Assembly: GCF_934643285.1 (NCBI RefSeq)
Contig: NZ_CAKUBT010000001.1
Span: 1 to 64,000 of the forward strand
Length of the DNA: 64,000 bases
Reading direction: 5' to 3'
DNA from: an uncultured Ellagibacter sp.
Lineage (GTDB): Bacteria > Actinomycetota > Coriobacteriia > Coriobacteriales > Eggerthellaceae
Each line of letters starts with the position of its first letter. Position 1 is the first letter of the stretch. Below are positions 44,649-53,575 of the stretch, piece by piece. The position numbers and the translations under genes are program-made. The notes under the pieces are model-generated. The model made no database searches and had not been told where the DNA came from. It saw nothing but the letters and a program-made list of their open reading frames with translations.

Positions 44649-45650
44649 ATGAAGGTTTCGGTTATCGGCGCGGGCTCTTGGGGCACCGCGCTTTCGCAGG
44701 TGCTTGCGAACAACGGCCATAACGTGGGGCTTTGGGCGCGCAAGCCCGAAGTGGTGAAGGCGATCAACTCCGAGCACAAGAACCCTCGCTACCTTAGTGA
44801 TGTCGAGCTGAACCCCGACGTCGTTGCCACACTTTCGTATCGCGATACGCTGCTGCGCGCACGCGCGGCCGTTATCGTGACGCCCTCGACGCTCGTGCGC
44901 GGGGCGGCGCGCGCCTTGGCCGACGTGGTCGACTCCGACTTCCCCGTCATCGTGTGCTCGAAGGGCATTGAAGAGGGCAGTGGGCTTCTCCCCATCGACA
45001 TTCTCGACGCCGAGATGGGTAATCGCAGCCGATTTGCCGTGCTTTCGGGGCCCAACCATGCCGAGGAAGTGGTGCGCGGCGTTCCCGCTGCCACGGTTAT
45101 CGCGAGCGAATCGCCTGATACGGCAGCGTTTTTCCAGGAGCTGTTCGCGTGCGAGTCGTTCCGCGCCTATACGAGTGAGGACGCGTGCGGGGTGGAGCTG
45201 TGCGCCGCTTTCAAGAACGTGGTCGCGATTGCCGTGGGCATGTCCTACGGGCTTGGGTTCGGCGACAACACTGCGGCGCTCCTCGTGTCGCGCGGCCTGG
45301 CCGAGATGAGCCGGCTCGTGGTGGCCTGCGGTGGCAATGCGATCACCTGCATGGGGCTTGCGGGTACGGGGGACATGGTCGCTACATGCATGTCTCACCA
45401 TTCGCGCAACCGCACGTTCGGCGAGATGCTTGCAGCTGGCAAAACGCTCGAGGATTTCACCGCTGAGACGCACATGGTCGCCGAGGGCGCCAACGCGTGC
45501 CGCAACGTGAAGGTGCTCGCCGACCGCTACGGCGTCGATCTACCTATCGCCGACGCGGTCCGCTCCGTGGTGTGGGAGGGTGCCGACCCGAAATCGCTCG
45601 CCCGCGACCTGACGAGCCGTTCGCTGAAGCCTGAATTCTACGGAATCTAG
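44649..45650 (+). CDS. gpsA: Glycerol-3-phosphate dehydrogenase [NAD(P)+]
   Basis: The 333-residue protein starts with the Rossmann motif VIGAGSWGTALSQVLANNGH. It contains VCSKGIEEGSG, LSGPNHAEEVVRG, the catalytic Lys region in ELCAAFKNVVAIAVGM, and a C-terminal LTSRSLKPEFYGI. It reduces dihydroxyacetone phosphate to glycerol-3-phosphate for phospholipid synthesis, which fits its position directly after plsY. Confidence 0.97.
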   Translation: MKVSVIGAGSWGTALSQVLANNGHNVGLWARKPEVVKAINSEHKNPRYLSDVELNPDVVATLSYRDTLLRARAAVIVTPSTLVRGAARALADVVDSDFPVIVCSKGIEEGSGLLPIDILDAEMGNRSRFAVLSGPNHAEEVVRGVPAATVIASESPDTAAFFQELFACESFRAYTSEDACGVELCAAFKNVVAIAVGMSYGLGFGDNTAALLVSRGLAEMSRLVVACGGNAITCMGLAGTGDMVATCMSHHSRNRTFGEMLAAGKTLEDFTAETHMVAEGANACRNVKVLADRYGVDLPIADAVRSVVWEGADPKSLARDLTSRSLKPEFYGI

Positions 45651-46123
45651 CTTATTTTCCCATTTATTTGCGAACGGAAGCTGCCGATTAGAGCAATACA
45701 GCGGGTTCGTGGTCACTTGGACGAGTTGTGCGGCGTTTTTTCGCCCGATTTCCCCCTTCATGATGGCTTGGAACATCCTTCGATAGGAAAAGCCCAGGTC
45801 AACTTCAAGCAAGTTGAATTATCCTGAGAAATGGCAGTGCATAACTCGTTCTGTTGACCACCAACTAAGGGTTTTGCTTCAAAGTCAGTTCTGGAAGCTG
45901 CGCCCGTGCGCTAGTGCCGAGTAGATAGCGTCCCAATGTGCGCTGGAACGTCGGGGCATCGCCGCCGCGGTCGAAGCTGCTGCATTGATGCCCCAATGCG
46001 CGTCGGGGCATTGGGTTAGGCTGTCTTGCTTGATGATGGGCGACGGGTGACGGGCATCGCGCTCGGCGGCTTCGCTTGGCGTGGCCGCCATGCAAGCACG
46101 CGGTGGTTGACGTGCAGGTTCGT
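45651..46123. other. 473-base intergenic stretch between convergent genes
   Basis: No gene is supported. It holds a hairpin (CCCAATGC at 45992-45999 with GCATTGGG at 46008-46015), preceded at about 45931-45960 by a diverged copy of the same CCAATG-rich motif. No T-run follows either on any strand. Confidence 0.45.
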
Positions 46124-46657
46124 TTACACGAGCTTCTCGAAGGCGATCCGCGGCTCACCTGCGTCGTTCCCCTCCACTAGGGTGATAACTCCGCAGGGGA
46201 TGAATCCCGCTTTCTGGAGAGCGCACTGCATGGGCTTGTTGTCGGCGTGCGTGTCGATGCGGACCGAGGTGAGCCCCATCTGGGCGGCTTTGTCGCACGC
46301 GAAGTCGAGCATCATGCCGGCGATGCCTTGGCCCTTCGACTCTGGGGCTACGCCCACGCGATGCACGGCAGCGTAGTTTGCTTTGGGTGTGAGCCATGAG
46401 CCGTCGATTTCGCCGTACGAGGGCTCCGGGTCGCGCGTCTCGGCGTTGGTGACGAGGGCGAACATTCCCGCAACCGTTCCCCCGTCGGTTTCCGCCACGT
46501 ACGCGAAGCCGTCGTCGACATCCGCCTCCCAGCATGCGCGGTTGGGGTAGCCGTCTTGCCACTGATCGATACCCATGCTCCGCATGGCTGCTTTCGCCGC
46601 CTCGCAGATCTCGTCCATACGATCAACGTCGGAATGGGTTGCCGGTCGAATAATCAT
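46124..46657 (-). CDS. GNAT-family N-acetyltransferase
   Basis: The 177-residue protein begins MIIRPATHSDVDRMDEI and contains the acetyl-CoA-binding region (HRVGVAPESKGQGIAGMMLDFACDKA) with the Q/RxxGxG/A signature KGQGIA. The substrate is unknown; the overall pattern resembles small-molecule or ribosomal-protein acetylases. ATG 46657 follows GAGAGGGAA at a good distance; the open frame extends upstream without a ribosome site. It stands alone, convergent with gpsA. Confidence 0.9.
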   Translation of the reverse strand: MIIRPATHSDVDRMDEICEAAKAAMRSMGIDQWQDGYPNRACWEADVDDGFAYVAETDGGTVAGMFALVTNAETRDPEPSYGEIDGSWLTPKANYAAVHRVGVAPESKGQGIAGMMLDFACDKAAQMGLTSVRIDTHADNKPMQCALQKAGFIPCGVITLVEGNDAGEPRIAFEKLV

Positions 46658-47040
46658 GCGTTCCCTCTCTCGCATATGATGCTCCGATGATGATACCAGC
46701 CAACGCAGTTTGCAGGACGAGCCGTTAAGTGGCCGTTTCCCTTGCCTTGTCAAGCGGAGGGGGGAGACCTGCCAGAAATCGGGTGGTTTTCATCATCTGG
46801 AAGGAGTGGGGTGGGTGATGGGGGGAGCATCTTTGGCGCTTGCGCTAATTTGACCTGGCCTTTTAATTTTGCGTGTGGAAAAACATCACATGACAGGATG
46901 AATTGGAGGGCGAACGGGGGGCGCGGTTGATGAAAACTGCCGATTTTCTGGCAGTTACTCCTCGTTTTTTGCACGCGCATTACTGGCAAGGGGCTCCCGT
47001 GGGGAAAGGGGCTGCAAGTTAGTCTGTCTCGGCGTCGCCC
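46658..47040. other. Intergenic stretch with an inverted-repeat element
   Basis: No gene. Most of it is occupied by the inverted-repeat structure at 46769-46954. The promoter of the flavin reductase gene begins at its right edge (47041). Confidence 0.5.
46769..46954. mobile_element. MITE-like element with ~27-bp inverted repeats
   Basis: The 27 bases at 46769-46795 (CTGCCAGAAATCGGGTGG...) and the reverse complement of 46928-46954 (CTGCCAGAAAATCGGCAG...) match at 22 positions ungapped, more with one gap, and weak similarity continues outward. The enclosed 132 bases carry no gene. It is similar in size and layout to the element at 34206-34377 but unrelated in sequence. Confidence 0.4.
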
Positions 47041-47073
47041 TTGTCTTCTTTAGTGAGAATGAGTATCATTAAG
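47041..47073 (+). promoter_or_regulatory. Promoter overlapped by a Fur-like box
   Basis: TTGTCT at 47041-47046 and TATCAT at 47064-47069 are 17 bases apart. The 19 bases at 47055-47073 (GAGAATGAGTATCATTAAG) match the classical Fur-box consensus at 14 of 19 positions and cover the minus 10 box. Repression by an iron-loaded Fur-type protein is the straightforward reading. Confidence 0.65.
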
Positions 47074-47106
47074 GAATCGATATTTTCAAGAGAGAGGGAG
47101 GAACCA

Positions 47107-47823
47107 GTGATCGAGAAGTCCGCTTTCCACAGCTTAAGCTACGGAATGTACGTCATCGGAACCCATTCTGAAGGCAAAGATTTCGGCTGCGTCGTGAACA
47201 CCTTCGCCCAGGTCACATCCTTGCCGTTGCAGGTGAGCGTCGCCTTGAACAAGGAAAACGCCACGACAGCTGCCCTGCGCGCCGCGGGGCGCTTCACGGC
47301 GTCGTGTCTGTCGGAAGACGCCTCGATGGAGCTTATCGGCACGTTCGGCTTCCGTTCTTCGACCGAGCTCGATAAGTTCGCCCAGTATGCGAGTTCCCGC
47401 GATGCGGCGGGCATGCCGTACGTTGCCGAGGCGTGCTGCGCGTGGTTCTCCGCGAAGGTCACGGGCGAGTTCGATCTGGGCACGCACGTGCTCTTCATCG
47501 GCGAGGTTGAGGAGAGCCAGAAGGTAGAAGGCTCGGCGTCACCCATGACCTACTCGTTCTATCACCAGGTCAAAGGCGGGAAAACGCCGCCTAAAGCTTC
47601 GAGCTATCTGGGCGACGAACAGCCGGTGTCCGCCTTGGCGTCTGTAAGGGAAGGCAGCGAAGACGAGAGTGCTGCGGCCCCGAAGGTGGAGGATGCGGCC
47701 CCGAAGGTGGGCTGGCGTTGCACGATTTGCGGCCACATCGAGTACGTCGATGAGCTCCCTGATGATTTCGAGTGCCCCATTTGCGGTGTTGGCAAAGAGA
47801 TGTTCGAGCGCGTGGAGCTGTAA
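47107..47823 (+). CDS. Flavin reductase-like/rubredoxin fusion protein
   Basis: The 238-residue protein has an FMN-binding flavin-reductase-like domain (about 1-165, YGMYVIGTHSEGKDFGCVVNT, ATTAALRAAGRFTAS), a charged linker and a C-terminal short rubredoxin-like domain. The latter has C205TIC208 and ECPIC near 223-227 around ELPDDF. This matches the high-molecular-weight rubredoxin type, which in anaerobes passes electrons from NAD(P)H to oxygen- or peroxide-reducing enzymes. The start is GTG 47107 with GGGAGGAA close upstream. The Fur-like box over its promoter suggests iron control. The next gene is convergent. Confidence 0.88.
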   Translation: MIEKSAFHSLSYGMYVIGTHSEGKDFGCVVNTFAQVTSLPLQVSVALNKENATTAALRAAGRFTASCLSEDASMELIGTFGFRSSTELDKFAQYASSRDAAGMPYVAEACCAWFSAKVTGEFDLGTHVLFIGEVEESQKVEGSASPMTYSFYHQVKGGKTPPKASSYLGDEQPVSALASVREGSEDESAAAPKVEDAAPKVGWRCTICGHIEYVDELPDDFECPICGVGKEMFERVEL

Positions 47824-47840
47824 GCTGCCGCTACGCCTCT

Positions 47841-49883
47841 TTACCCGAGTTTTTCCCGATAGGGAGCCGTGTCCACGAGCTCCGCGAGTTTTACCTGCCC
47901 ACAGAAGCGTTCGGCGCCGCTCGCGATGAGGCCCGGCTTCATCGCGAGCATGGTGACGGTGACGTCGGCGCAAAAACAGGGGTCGGCCCAGGTCGCCGCT
48001 TGCGCGGAATAGCCGCTTGGCACATCGACCGCTACGGCGAAGGGGGCGTCCTTCCTGCGATCGCACAGGGTGGTGCCGCTTGCTCGCTTGCTCGGTTTTC
48101 CCGTGCGGGCGCGATGGGCTCCGCGTCCCTTTCCGCGGGGCCCTTTGAACCTTCGCAGGTTGGCAAGGGAAATCCACGTTGCGTACGGCTCGCGCAGGCT
48201 GCTTCCCGTAAAGCCGGTCCCCAGAATCGCGTCGACGACGACCTCTGCCTCATCGAGCGCTCGTGCAGCATCGTCGGCTTCAGGCGCAACCGTGACGGTC
48301 AGGGGAAGCTCGCCCTCGATCGCGCGGTCCAGGGAAGAGACGGCCTCGGTTCTCGCAGGCTCGGCTGTCAGCTCCTCTGCCGTTTTCGGGGTTATCAGCG
48401 TAACGGGGTACCCGCTTCTTGCGAGGCTTTCCGCGCAAACCCAGCCGTCGCCTCCGTTGTTGCCCGAGCCCGCCAGCACGCATACGCGCACAGGACCTCC
48501 CGCCCAGGTGCGCACCTCGTCTGCGACCGCTTCGCCCGCACAGCGCATGAGGCTTGCGAGCGGTGTGCCGCCTTCAGCGATAAGTTGCTCAAGCTTTCGC
48601 ACGTCATCGACGGAAAGTGCGCTCAGCCTCGCGCGTTCGGCCGCAAGGCCGCTCTCCGTCATGATGCGAGTGCGGCTCAGCATGCCGTTCAGCATCACGA
48701 ACGGAGCGCGGCCCGACGCTGCCCGCACGCCGCGAATGATCAGCGAGACGACCCAGGCCACGGTGAACACGGCGAGCACCGCGATGCAGGCCTCGGTGTT
48801 CTGCGAGGCGAAGGTTGCCAACGTGCCCGCCTCGGATCCGATCGAGCTGCCTCCCACTTCGGTGAGCAGGGTGAACAGCCCCCAAGGAATCCAGATGAAG
48901 ACGAACAGCAGACCGTATCGCGCCAGGTAGTGGTACCACGATGCGCGCCGCGCTCCCGTGCGCACGATGCGCAGGTGCAAGAGCGCCTGGGCGGGAGTGC
49001 GGCCCTTCGTCATCACGGGCACGATGAAGAACACGATGACAAGGGCGATAAGTATGCACAGGCGCGCCGGCAAGAGCGCATCGCTTATCTGCGCGGTGGT
49101 CGCCTCGAGGGCCTGCGCTGCCGTTGCCTTCGCGCTAATCGGGGCTGCAACCAGGCCTGATCGATACACCAGGTAGGTCGATCCCACCGCAAGTGCGGCT
49201 GTCAGCGCGGAATCGAGCGCGAAGGAGAGGGCGCGCCTCGTGACACTTGCGGAAAGCCCCACTTCGGCCGCACGCAGGTTCGCCGTGCGTAAGTCGGGTA
49301 GCGCGCGCATCGCAGGACCCGCCAGCCAGAATCCCAGCATGGCGCCTAAGGTGTTTTGGATCAGGTCGTCCACATCGAACAGGCGATACGGGTGCTCGTA
49401 GATGCCCCACAATCCTGTGAGCTGGGTCGTCTCGAACGAGAGCGTCACCAAAAAACCGATGATGAGCGCTTGCCACCACCTGCGCCTGAAATAGTAGCGA
49501 AGGTAGGCTCCTAGCGGCAATAGCAACAGCACATTGAAGAACGCCTCGTAGATGTACGGGTCGCGCAAAACCTGCAGCCATGTTGCGGGGTCGCTTGGCG
49601 AGAAGGTGGTTTCGGCGAGAAACTCATGGACGAAGTTGAAGGGGACAAGTTGCGGCGTCGCCGCGTAGGCGACATACGCCGTGCGGTCTGCGGGAAGCGG
49701 CAGCAGCACGAGAAAGTACGCGCACATGAGGTAGAACACGAACGAGTAGACAATCGCGGTATGGAGCTTCGGCACCGACCCGCGGCGACGGTATTGGTAG
49801 ATCATATAGGGGACGGTGATAAGGAAGGCGACCACCGGAAACAGGATGCATGCGGTGAGGATGTCGCTCAAATATACGTTCAA
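47841..49883 (-). CDS. VanZ-RDD-NnrE (YjeF N-terminal) fusion protein
   Basis: One uninterrupted 680-residue frame joins three units. Residues 1-200 are a VanZ-like membrane domain (LPLPADRTAYV, NVLLLLPLGAYLRYYF, FETTQLTGLWGIYEHPYRLFD). Residues about 205-400 are an RDD domain (RALSFALDSALTAALAVG, GRTPAQALLHLRIVRTG). Residues about 425-680 are NAD(P)H-hydrate epimerase: VCVLAGSGNNGGDGWVCAE, VVVDAILGTGFTG, AVDVPSGYSAQ, VTMLAMKPGL. An insert of about 35 basic residues (KGPRGKGRGAHRARTGK) interrupts the epimerase. NnrE repairs damaged NAD(P)HX and is usually cytosolic, often fused to the NnrD dehydratase, which is missing here. Internal starts (MLNGML near residue 420) could also yield a separate epimerase. 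Confidence 0.85.
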   Translation of the reverse strand: MNVYLSDILTACILFPVVAFLITVPYMIYQYRRRGSVPKLHTAIVYSFVFYLMCAYFLVLLPLPADRTAYVAYAATPQLVPFNFVHEFLAETTFSPSDPATWLQVLRDPYIYEAFFNVLLLLPLGAYLRYYFRRRWWQALIIGFLVTLSFETTQLTGLWGIYEHPYRLFDVDDLIQNTLGAMLGFWLAGPAMRALPDLRTANLRAAEVGLSASVTRRALSFALDSALTAALAVGSTYLVYRSGLVAAPISAKATAAQALEATTAQISDALLPARLCILIALVIVFFIVPVMTKGRTPAQALLHLRIVRTGARRASWYHYLARYGLLFVFIWIPWGLFTLLTEVGGSSIGSEAGTLATFASQNTEACIAVLAVFTVAWVVSLIIRGVRAASGRAPFVMLNGMLSRTRIMTESGLAAERARLSALSVDDVRKLEQLIAEGGTPLASLMRCAGEAVADEVRTWAGGPVRVCVLAGSGNNGGDGWVCAESLARSGYPVTLITPKTAEELTAEPARTEAVSSLDRAIEGELPLTVTVAPEADDAARALDEAEVVVDAILGTGFTGSSLREPYATWISLANLRRFKGPRGKGRGAHRARTGKPSKRASGTTLCDRRKDAPFAVAVDVPSGYSAQAATWADPCFCADVTVTMLAMKPGLIASGAERFCGQVKLAELVDTAPYREKLG

Positions 49884-50097
49884 AGTGTTCTTGCCTCTTC
49901 TTTATTATTGTCCGGCCCCGGGGAAGTCTTCACCTGGCTTTGCGGGGTCGCGTACGAGTTCGGTTTCCTCGGCCTTGCGCGCGGTTCGGTTTATTGCGGT
50001 TGCAAGCGGCGCGCCTTATCGGGGTTGCACTCGCTGGCTTTGCGAAACCGTGCGCGGGCGGAACGATGCGTTGCTCGTCAGCTCGAGCGTCGCTACG

Positions 50098-50577
50098 TTA
50101 AGCTCCCGCGCGTTCCCGCTCCATATGCAAAAGCCCCTCGCGGATGCGCCCGCGCGCGTCGGCGGCGATGGGCCGTCCGTTGGCGCGCACGACCCGATGG
50201 TCGGGGACGATCACGGCGAGCGGGTTTTCCCTCACCGCAGTCCCCACGGCGCGGTATGACTTCGGTTTCCCCAGCTCGCGCGCGATATCTCCGCTGGTGA
50301 CCGAGGTGGCGAAGGGTACGCGGGAAAGCGCTTCCCACACGCTTTTTTGAAACTCGCTCCCCTCGGGGTCGAGCGGGACGTCGAAGGCGGTGCGCTTCCC
50401 AGCGAAGTATTCTAAAAGCTCGGTGGCACAGCGGTTCGAAAGCTCCGTCGGGCGTCGGGTGCCAGCAAGCTGCACCTCGCCGAACGCGACCGCGCGCACG
50501 CCCCGCTCGCTCACGCAGATGGTGATCGGGCCGTGGGGGGTGGGGTAGGAATAGTGCGAGAGCATGCTGTGCGTCAT
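50098..50577 (-). CDS. MGMT/ATL-fold protein with Cys-to-Asp active site
   Basis: The 159-residue protein aligns over the MGMT DNA-binding domain (GSEFQKSVWEALSRVPFAT, SGDIARELGKP, YRAVGTAVRENPLAVIVP). The alkyl-accepting motif PCHRV is PD126HRV, encoded by GAC, two base changes from TGC. The conserved Asn after GAA and the downstream GY-x-GG loop are also lost. It cannot act as a normal O6-alkylguanine methyltransferase. Alkyltransferase-like proteins, which have Trp at this position, bind lesions and recruit excision repair; a similar non-catalytic role is possible. ATG 50577 follows GAAGAAGG. A true decaying gene is the alternative. Confidence 0.85.
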   Translation of the reverse strand: MTHSMLSHYSYPTPHGPITICVSERGVRAVAFGEVQLAGTRRPTELSNRCATELLEYFAGKRTAFDVPLDPEGSEFQKSVWEALSRVPFATSVTSGDIARELGKPKSYRAVGTAVRENPLAVIVPDHRVVRANGRPIAADARGRIREGLLHMERERAGA

Positions 50578-50760
50578 GGGGCCTTCTTCCTGTCGGTGCA
50601 TCCATTATAGGCGGGCGAGGTGCCTTCGCGCGTTGCTGCGTGGGGATTTCACATGTCATTGCTCGATGTGCCCGCCGCGTGCGTCCAGTGCGCTAGAATG
50701 GCTGCGTGATGAGAGAACGTCGCAGGTAGGCGGCGTAATAGGCAGACAAGGAGCAAGCCC

Positions 50761-51495
50761 ATGTTTCAACCGGTGGCCATAGCGCCCTCCATTCTTTCGG
50801 CTGACTTCATGAACCTCGGCCGCGATATCCTCATGATCGAGCAGGCGGGCGCGGGCTATGTCCACGTCGACGTGATGGACGGGCATTTCGTTCCCAACCT
50901 CACCATGGGCGTTCCCGTGGTGAAGCAGCTCGCGAAGCTGGCGAACATCCCGCTCGACGTACACCTCATGATCGACAACCCGCTCGACGAGCTGCCGTGG
51001 TTTCTCGAAGCGGGTGCCGACATCGCGTGCGTGCACGCCGAGGTGCTCTACGGCGACGAGCTGCGCCGTGCGGTTGACATGATCCACGACGCGGGCGCGA
51101 AGGCCGCCGTGGCACTCAAGCCCCACACGCCCCCCGAGGTGCTCGAGGAGGTCATCGCGCGCCTCGATATGGTGCTCGTGATGAGCGTCGAGCCGGGCTT
51201 TTCCGGGCAGAGCTACATTGAAGGCAGCGAGGAGAAGGTTGCGGCCGTCGCCGAGATGGCGCGCGCGGTCGGCAACGATTCGCTCCTGATCGAGGTCGAC
51301 GGCGGCGTGTCCGAGGCAACGGTCGAGCGCCTCACTGCGGCAGGCGCCGACGTGCTCGTGTGCGGCAGCGCTGTGTTCGGGGCGCAAGACCCTGCGGCCG
51401 CGCTTGCCGCTGTGAAGGAGAAGGGCGATGCCGCGCGCGTGGCGGCCATCGAGGATGCGCGGGCCGAGGAAGCCCTCGTCGAAGAGGAGATGTAG
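50761..51495 (+). CDS. rpe: Ribulose-phosphate 3-epimerase
   Basis: The 244-residue TIM-barrel protein has APSILSADFMNLG, HVDVMDGHFVPNLTMG, DVHLMIDNP and MSVEPGFSGQSYI with the usual metal-binding His/Asp and catalytic Asp. It interconverts ribulose-5-phosphate and xylulose-5-phosphate in the pentose phosphate pathway. AAGGAG precedes the ATG. The C-terminus is about 20 residues longer than usual, acidic and Ala-rich. The cysteine desulfurase gene begins 3 bases after the stop. Confidence 0.97.
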   Translation: MFQPVAIAPSILSADFMNLGRDILMIEQAGAGYVHVDVMDGHFVPNLTMGVPVVKQLAKLANIPLDVHLMIDNPLDELPWFLEAGADIACVHAEVLYGDELRRAVDMIHDAGAKAAVALKPHTPPEVLEEVIARLDMVLVMSVEPGFSGQSYIEGSEEKVAAVAEMARAVGNDSLLIEVDGGVSEATVERLTAAGADVLVCGSAVFGAQDPAAALAAVKEKGDAARVAAIEDARAEEALVEEEM

Positions 51496-51498
51496 GCA

Positions 51499-52710
51499 AT
51501 GCCTGCCACAGTGAGCCCCGATTACGTGTATCTCGATTATGCCGCGACGGCGCCTTTGTGCGAAGAGGCGCTCGAGGCCATGAAGCCCTACCTCACCTGC
51601 GGGCGCGACAACCTCGCCCTCAACATGAACGCGAACTCGCTCCATTCGCCCGGCCGCGCCGCCTTCGAGGCGCTCGAAGCCGCGCGCAAGTCGATTGCTC
51701 GCGACATCGGCGCATCCCGCCCGAGCGAGGTCATCTTCACATCGGGTTCCACCGAATCCGACGACACGGTGCTTTTGGGGGTTGCCCCCGCCGCTGCCGA
51801 AGCACGCCGTGTGGCCTCGGGCTCGTTCACGCCGCACCTCATCGTGTCGGACATCGAGCACGAGGCGGTGCTCATGCCCGCAAAGCGCCTCGAGCAGCAG
51901 GGCTTTCGCGTGACGCGCCTGCGCCCCGACTCCCGAGGCTTTATCACCGCAGACGCGCTTGAGGAAGCGATCGATGCCGACACGGTGCTCGTGTCCATTC
52001 AGGCTGCGAACTCCGAGCTCGGCAGCGTCGAGCCGGTACGCGAGCTTGCCGCCATCGCGCACACTCACGGCGCGCTCTTCCACGTCGACGCGACCCAAGC
52101 TTTGGGGAAGATGCCTCTTGACGTGGGTGAATGGGACGTCGATGCCGCTTCGTTCTCTGCGCACAAGGTGGGCGGCCCGAAGGGCATCGGCGCGCTGTAC
52201 CTGAAGGCTCGCACCCCGCTTTCGGCGTTCCAGCTCGGCGGTGGGCAGGAGTCGGGTCGGCGCTCCGGCACGCAAAACGTCATGGGCGCAGCCGGTTTCG
52301 CCGCAGCCTGCCGCGCGGTCTGCGCGATGGAGCCTGAGGAATCCGGCCGCCTTCGCGAGTTGCGCGACGAGCTCTACGAGAAGCTTTCCCAGGTGCCGGG
52401 CGTGCGCCCGACGGTCGACGTCCCGCGAGGTTCGGCGGACTTCCTGCCGAACATCGTGCACGTGATCGTGAGCGACCTTGAAAGCGAGACGCTTATCCTG
52501 CGTCTCGACATGAAGGGCTTCGGCGTATCGGGCGGGTCGGCCTGCTCGTCGCATTCGCTCGAGCCGAGCCACGTGCTGCGCTCCATCGGCGTGGAGGGCG
52601 ACGACGCCTACGGTGCGCTGCGCATTTCGATGGGGCGCTACACCACCGCCGAAGATATTGATAGGTTCCTCATCGCTTTCGACGAGGCCCTCAACTGGAA
52701 TCGAGGCTAG
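51499..52710 (+). CDS. Cysteine desulfurase (NifS/IscS-like)
   Basis: The 403-residue PLP enzyme has IFTSGSTESDD, the HVDATQALGK Asp, the PLP lysine near 222 in SAHKVGGPKG and the active-site Cys near 348 in GGSACSSHSLEPSHVL. It supplies sulfur from cysteine for iron-sulfur clusters or tRNA thiolation. The sulfur acceptor gene (iscU or mnmA) is not adjacent, so the pathway cannot be fixed. Tight spacing with rpe (3 bases) and the PHP gene (1 base) suggests an operon. Confidence 0.93.
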   Translation: MPATVSPDYVYLDYAATAPLCEEALEAMKPYLTCGRDNLALNMNANSLHSPGRAAFEALEAARKSIARDIGASRPSEVIFTSGSTESDDTVLLGVAPAAAEARRVASGSFTPHLIVSDIEHEAVLMPAKRLEQQGFRVTRLRPDSRGFITADALEEAIDADTVLVSIQAANSELGSVEPVRELAAIAHTHGALFHVDATQALGKMPLDVGEWDVDAASFSAHKVGGPKGIGALYLKARTPLSAFQLGGGQESGRRSGTQNVMGAAGFAAACRAVCAMEPEESGRLRELRDELYEKLSQVPGVRPTVDVPRGSADFLPNIVHVIVSDLESETLILRLDMKGFGVSGGSACSSHSLEPSHVLRSIGVEGDDAYGALRISMGRYTTAEDIDRFLIAFDEALNWNRG

Positions 52711-52711
52711 C

Positions 52712-53533
52712 GTGCCTGCGATGCCGCTTGTGAACACGCACTCCCACACGGCGCTCTGCGGCCACGGCGAGGGCACGGTGGCCGAACTTGTCGCCGCAGC
52801 TGACGCGGTGGGGATCGAGGTGCTCGCCGTAACGGAGCACTTCCCGCTTTCGGGCGCGTTCGACCCGCGCGGGGACGAGGCCATGCCCCGAGAGTCCGTC
52901 GCGGGCTATCTCGCCGACATCGACCGCGCCCGCGCAGAGCATCCGCACATGACCATTCTCTCAGGATGCGAGATGGACTGGCTCGGCGCGGCGGAGGACC
53001 GTACGCCTGCCGAGCGCGACACCTCGCGCTTCGACGTGGTGCTGGGGTCGGTGCACTTCCTTGGCACCTGGGGCATCGACAACGAGGACATCGAGGGCCC
53101 CTGGCTTGAACCTGGCGCACCCGACCGCATCTGGCGCCAATACGTGGACGAATGGTGCGCAATGGCGGCCTCGCCCGACCGTTTCGATGTTCTTTCTCAT
53201 CCTGACCTGCCGAAAAAGCTCGGGCACTTCCCAACCTATCCCTTGGAGCCCCTGTATGCGCGCATGGCCGAGGCGGCGCGCGCGGGCGGGCGCATGGTGG
53301 AGGTGAACACGGCAGGCGCCGTGAAACGCTGCGCCGAGATGTACCCGACGCTCAAGCTGCTTTCCGCGTTTTGCCGCGCGGGCGTGCCTTGCACGGTGGG
53401 CACCGACGCGCACAAGCCGGTCGACGTCGCCTTCGGTATCCGCGAGGCGTACGAGCTCATGGCGCGCGCAGGTTATGATTGCGTGACGATTCCCCTGGCG
53501 CATGGCGAGCGGCGGGAGCTGCCGATACAATAG
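52712..53533 (+). CDS. PHP-domain phosphatase (histidinol-phosphatase-like)
   Basis: The 273-residue protein has the PHP metal ligands in order: NTHSHTALCGHGEG, VTEHFPLS, LSGCEMDW, GSVHFL, LSHPDLPKK and TVGTDAHKP. The length and arrangement match HisK/YcdX-like histidinol-phosphatase family members, but other phosphoester substrates are possible because no his genes are near. The start is probably GTG 52712, 5 bases after GAGG in the desulfurase 3' end; ATG 52721 is the alternative. Confidence 0.88.
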   Translation: MPAMPLVNTHSHTALCGHGEGTVAELVAAADAVGIEVLAVTEHFPLSGAFDPRGDEAMPRESVAGYLADIDRARAEHPHMTILSGCEMDWLGAAEDRTPAERDTSRFDVVLGSVHFLGTWGIDNEDIEGPWLEPGAPDRIWRQYVDEWCAMAASPDRFDVLSHPDLPKKLGHFPTYPLEPLYARMAEAARAGGRMVEVNTAGAVKRCAEMYPTLKLLSAFCRAGVPCTVGTDAHKPVDVAFGIREAYELMARAGYDCVTIPLAHGERRELPIQ

Positions 53534-53575
53534 AGGGCATGAAACCTCATTCGAACGCATAAGGAGGATGTGAAC

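Noticed and set aside
45988..46017. CCAATGC hairpin as a terminator
   Set aside because: No T-run on either strand and a second diverged copy upstream; function unclear.
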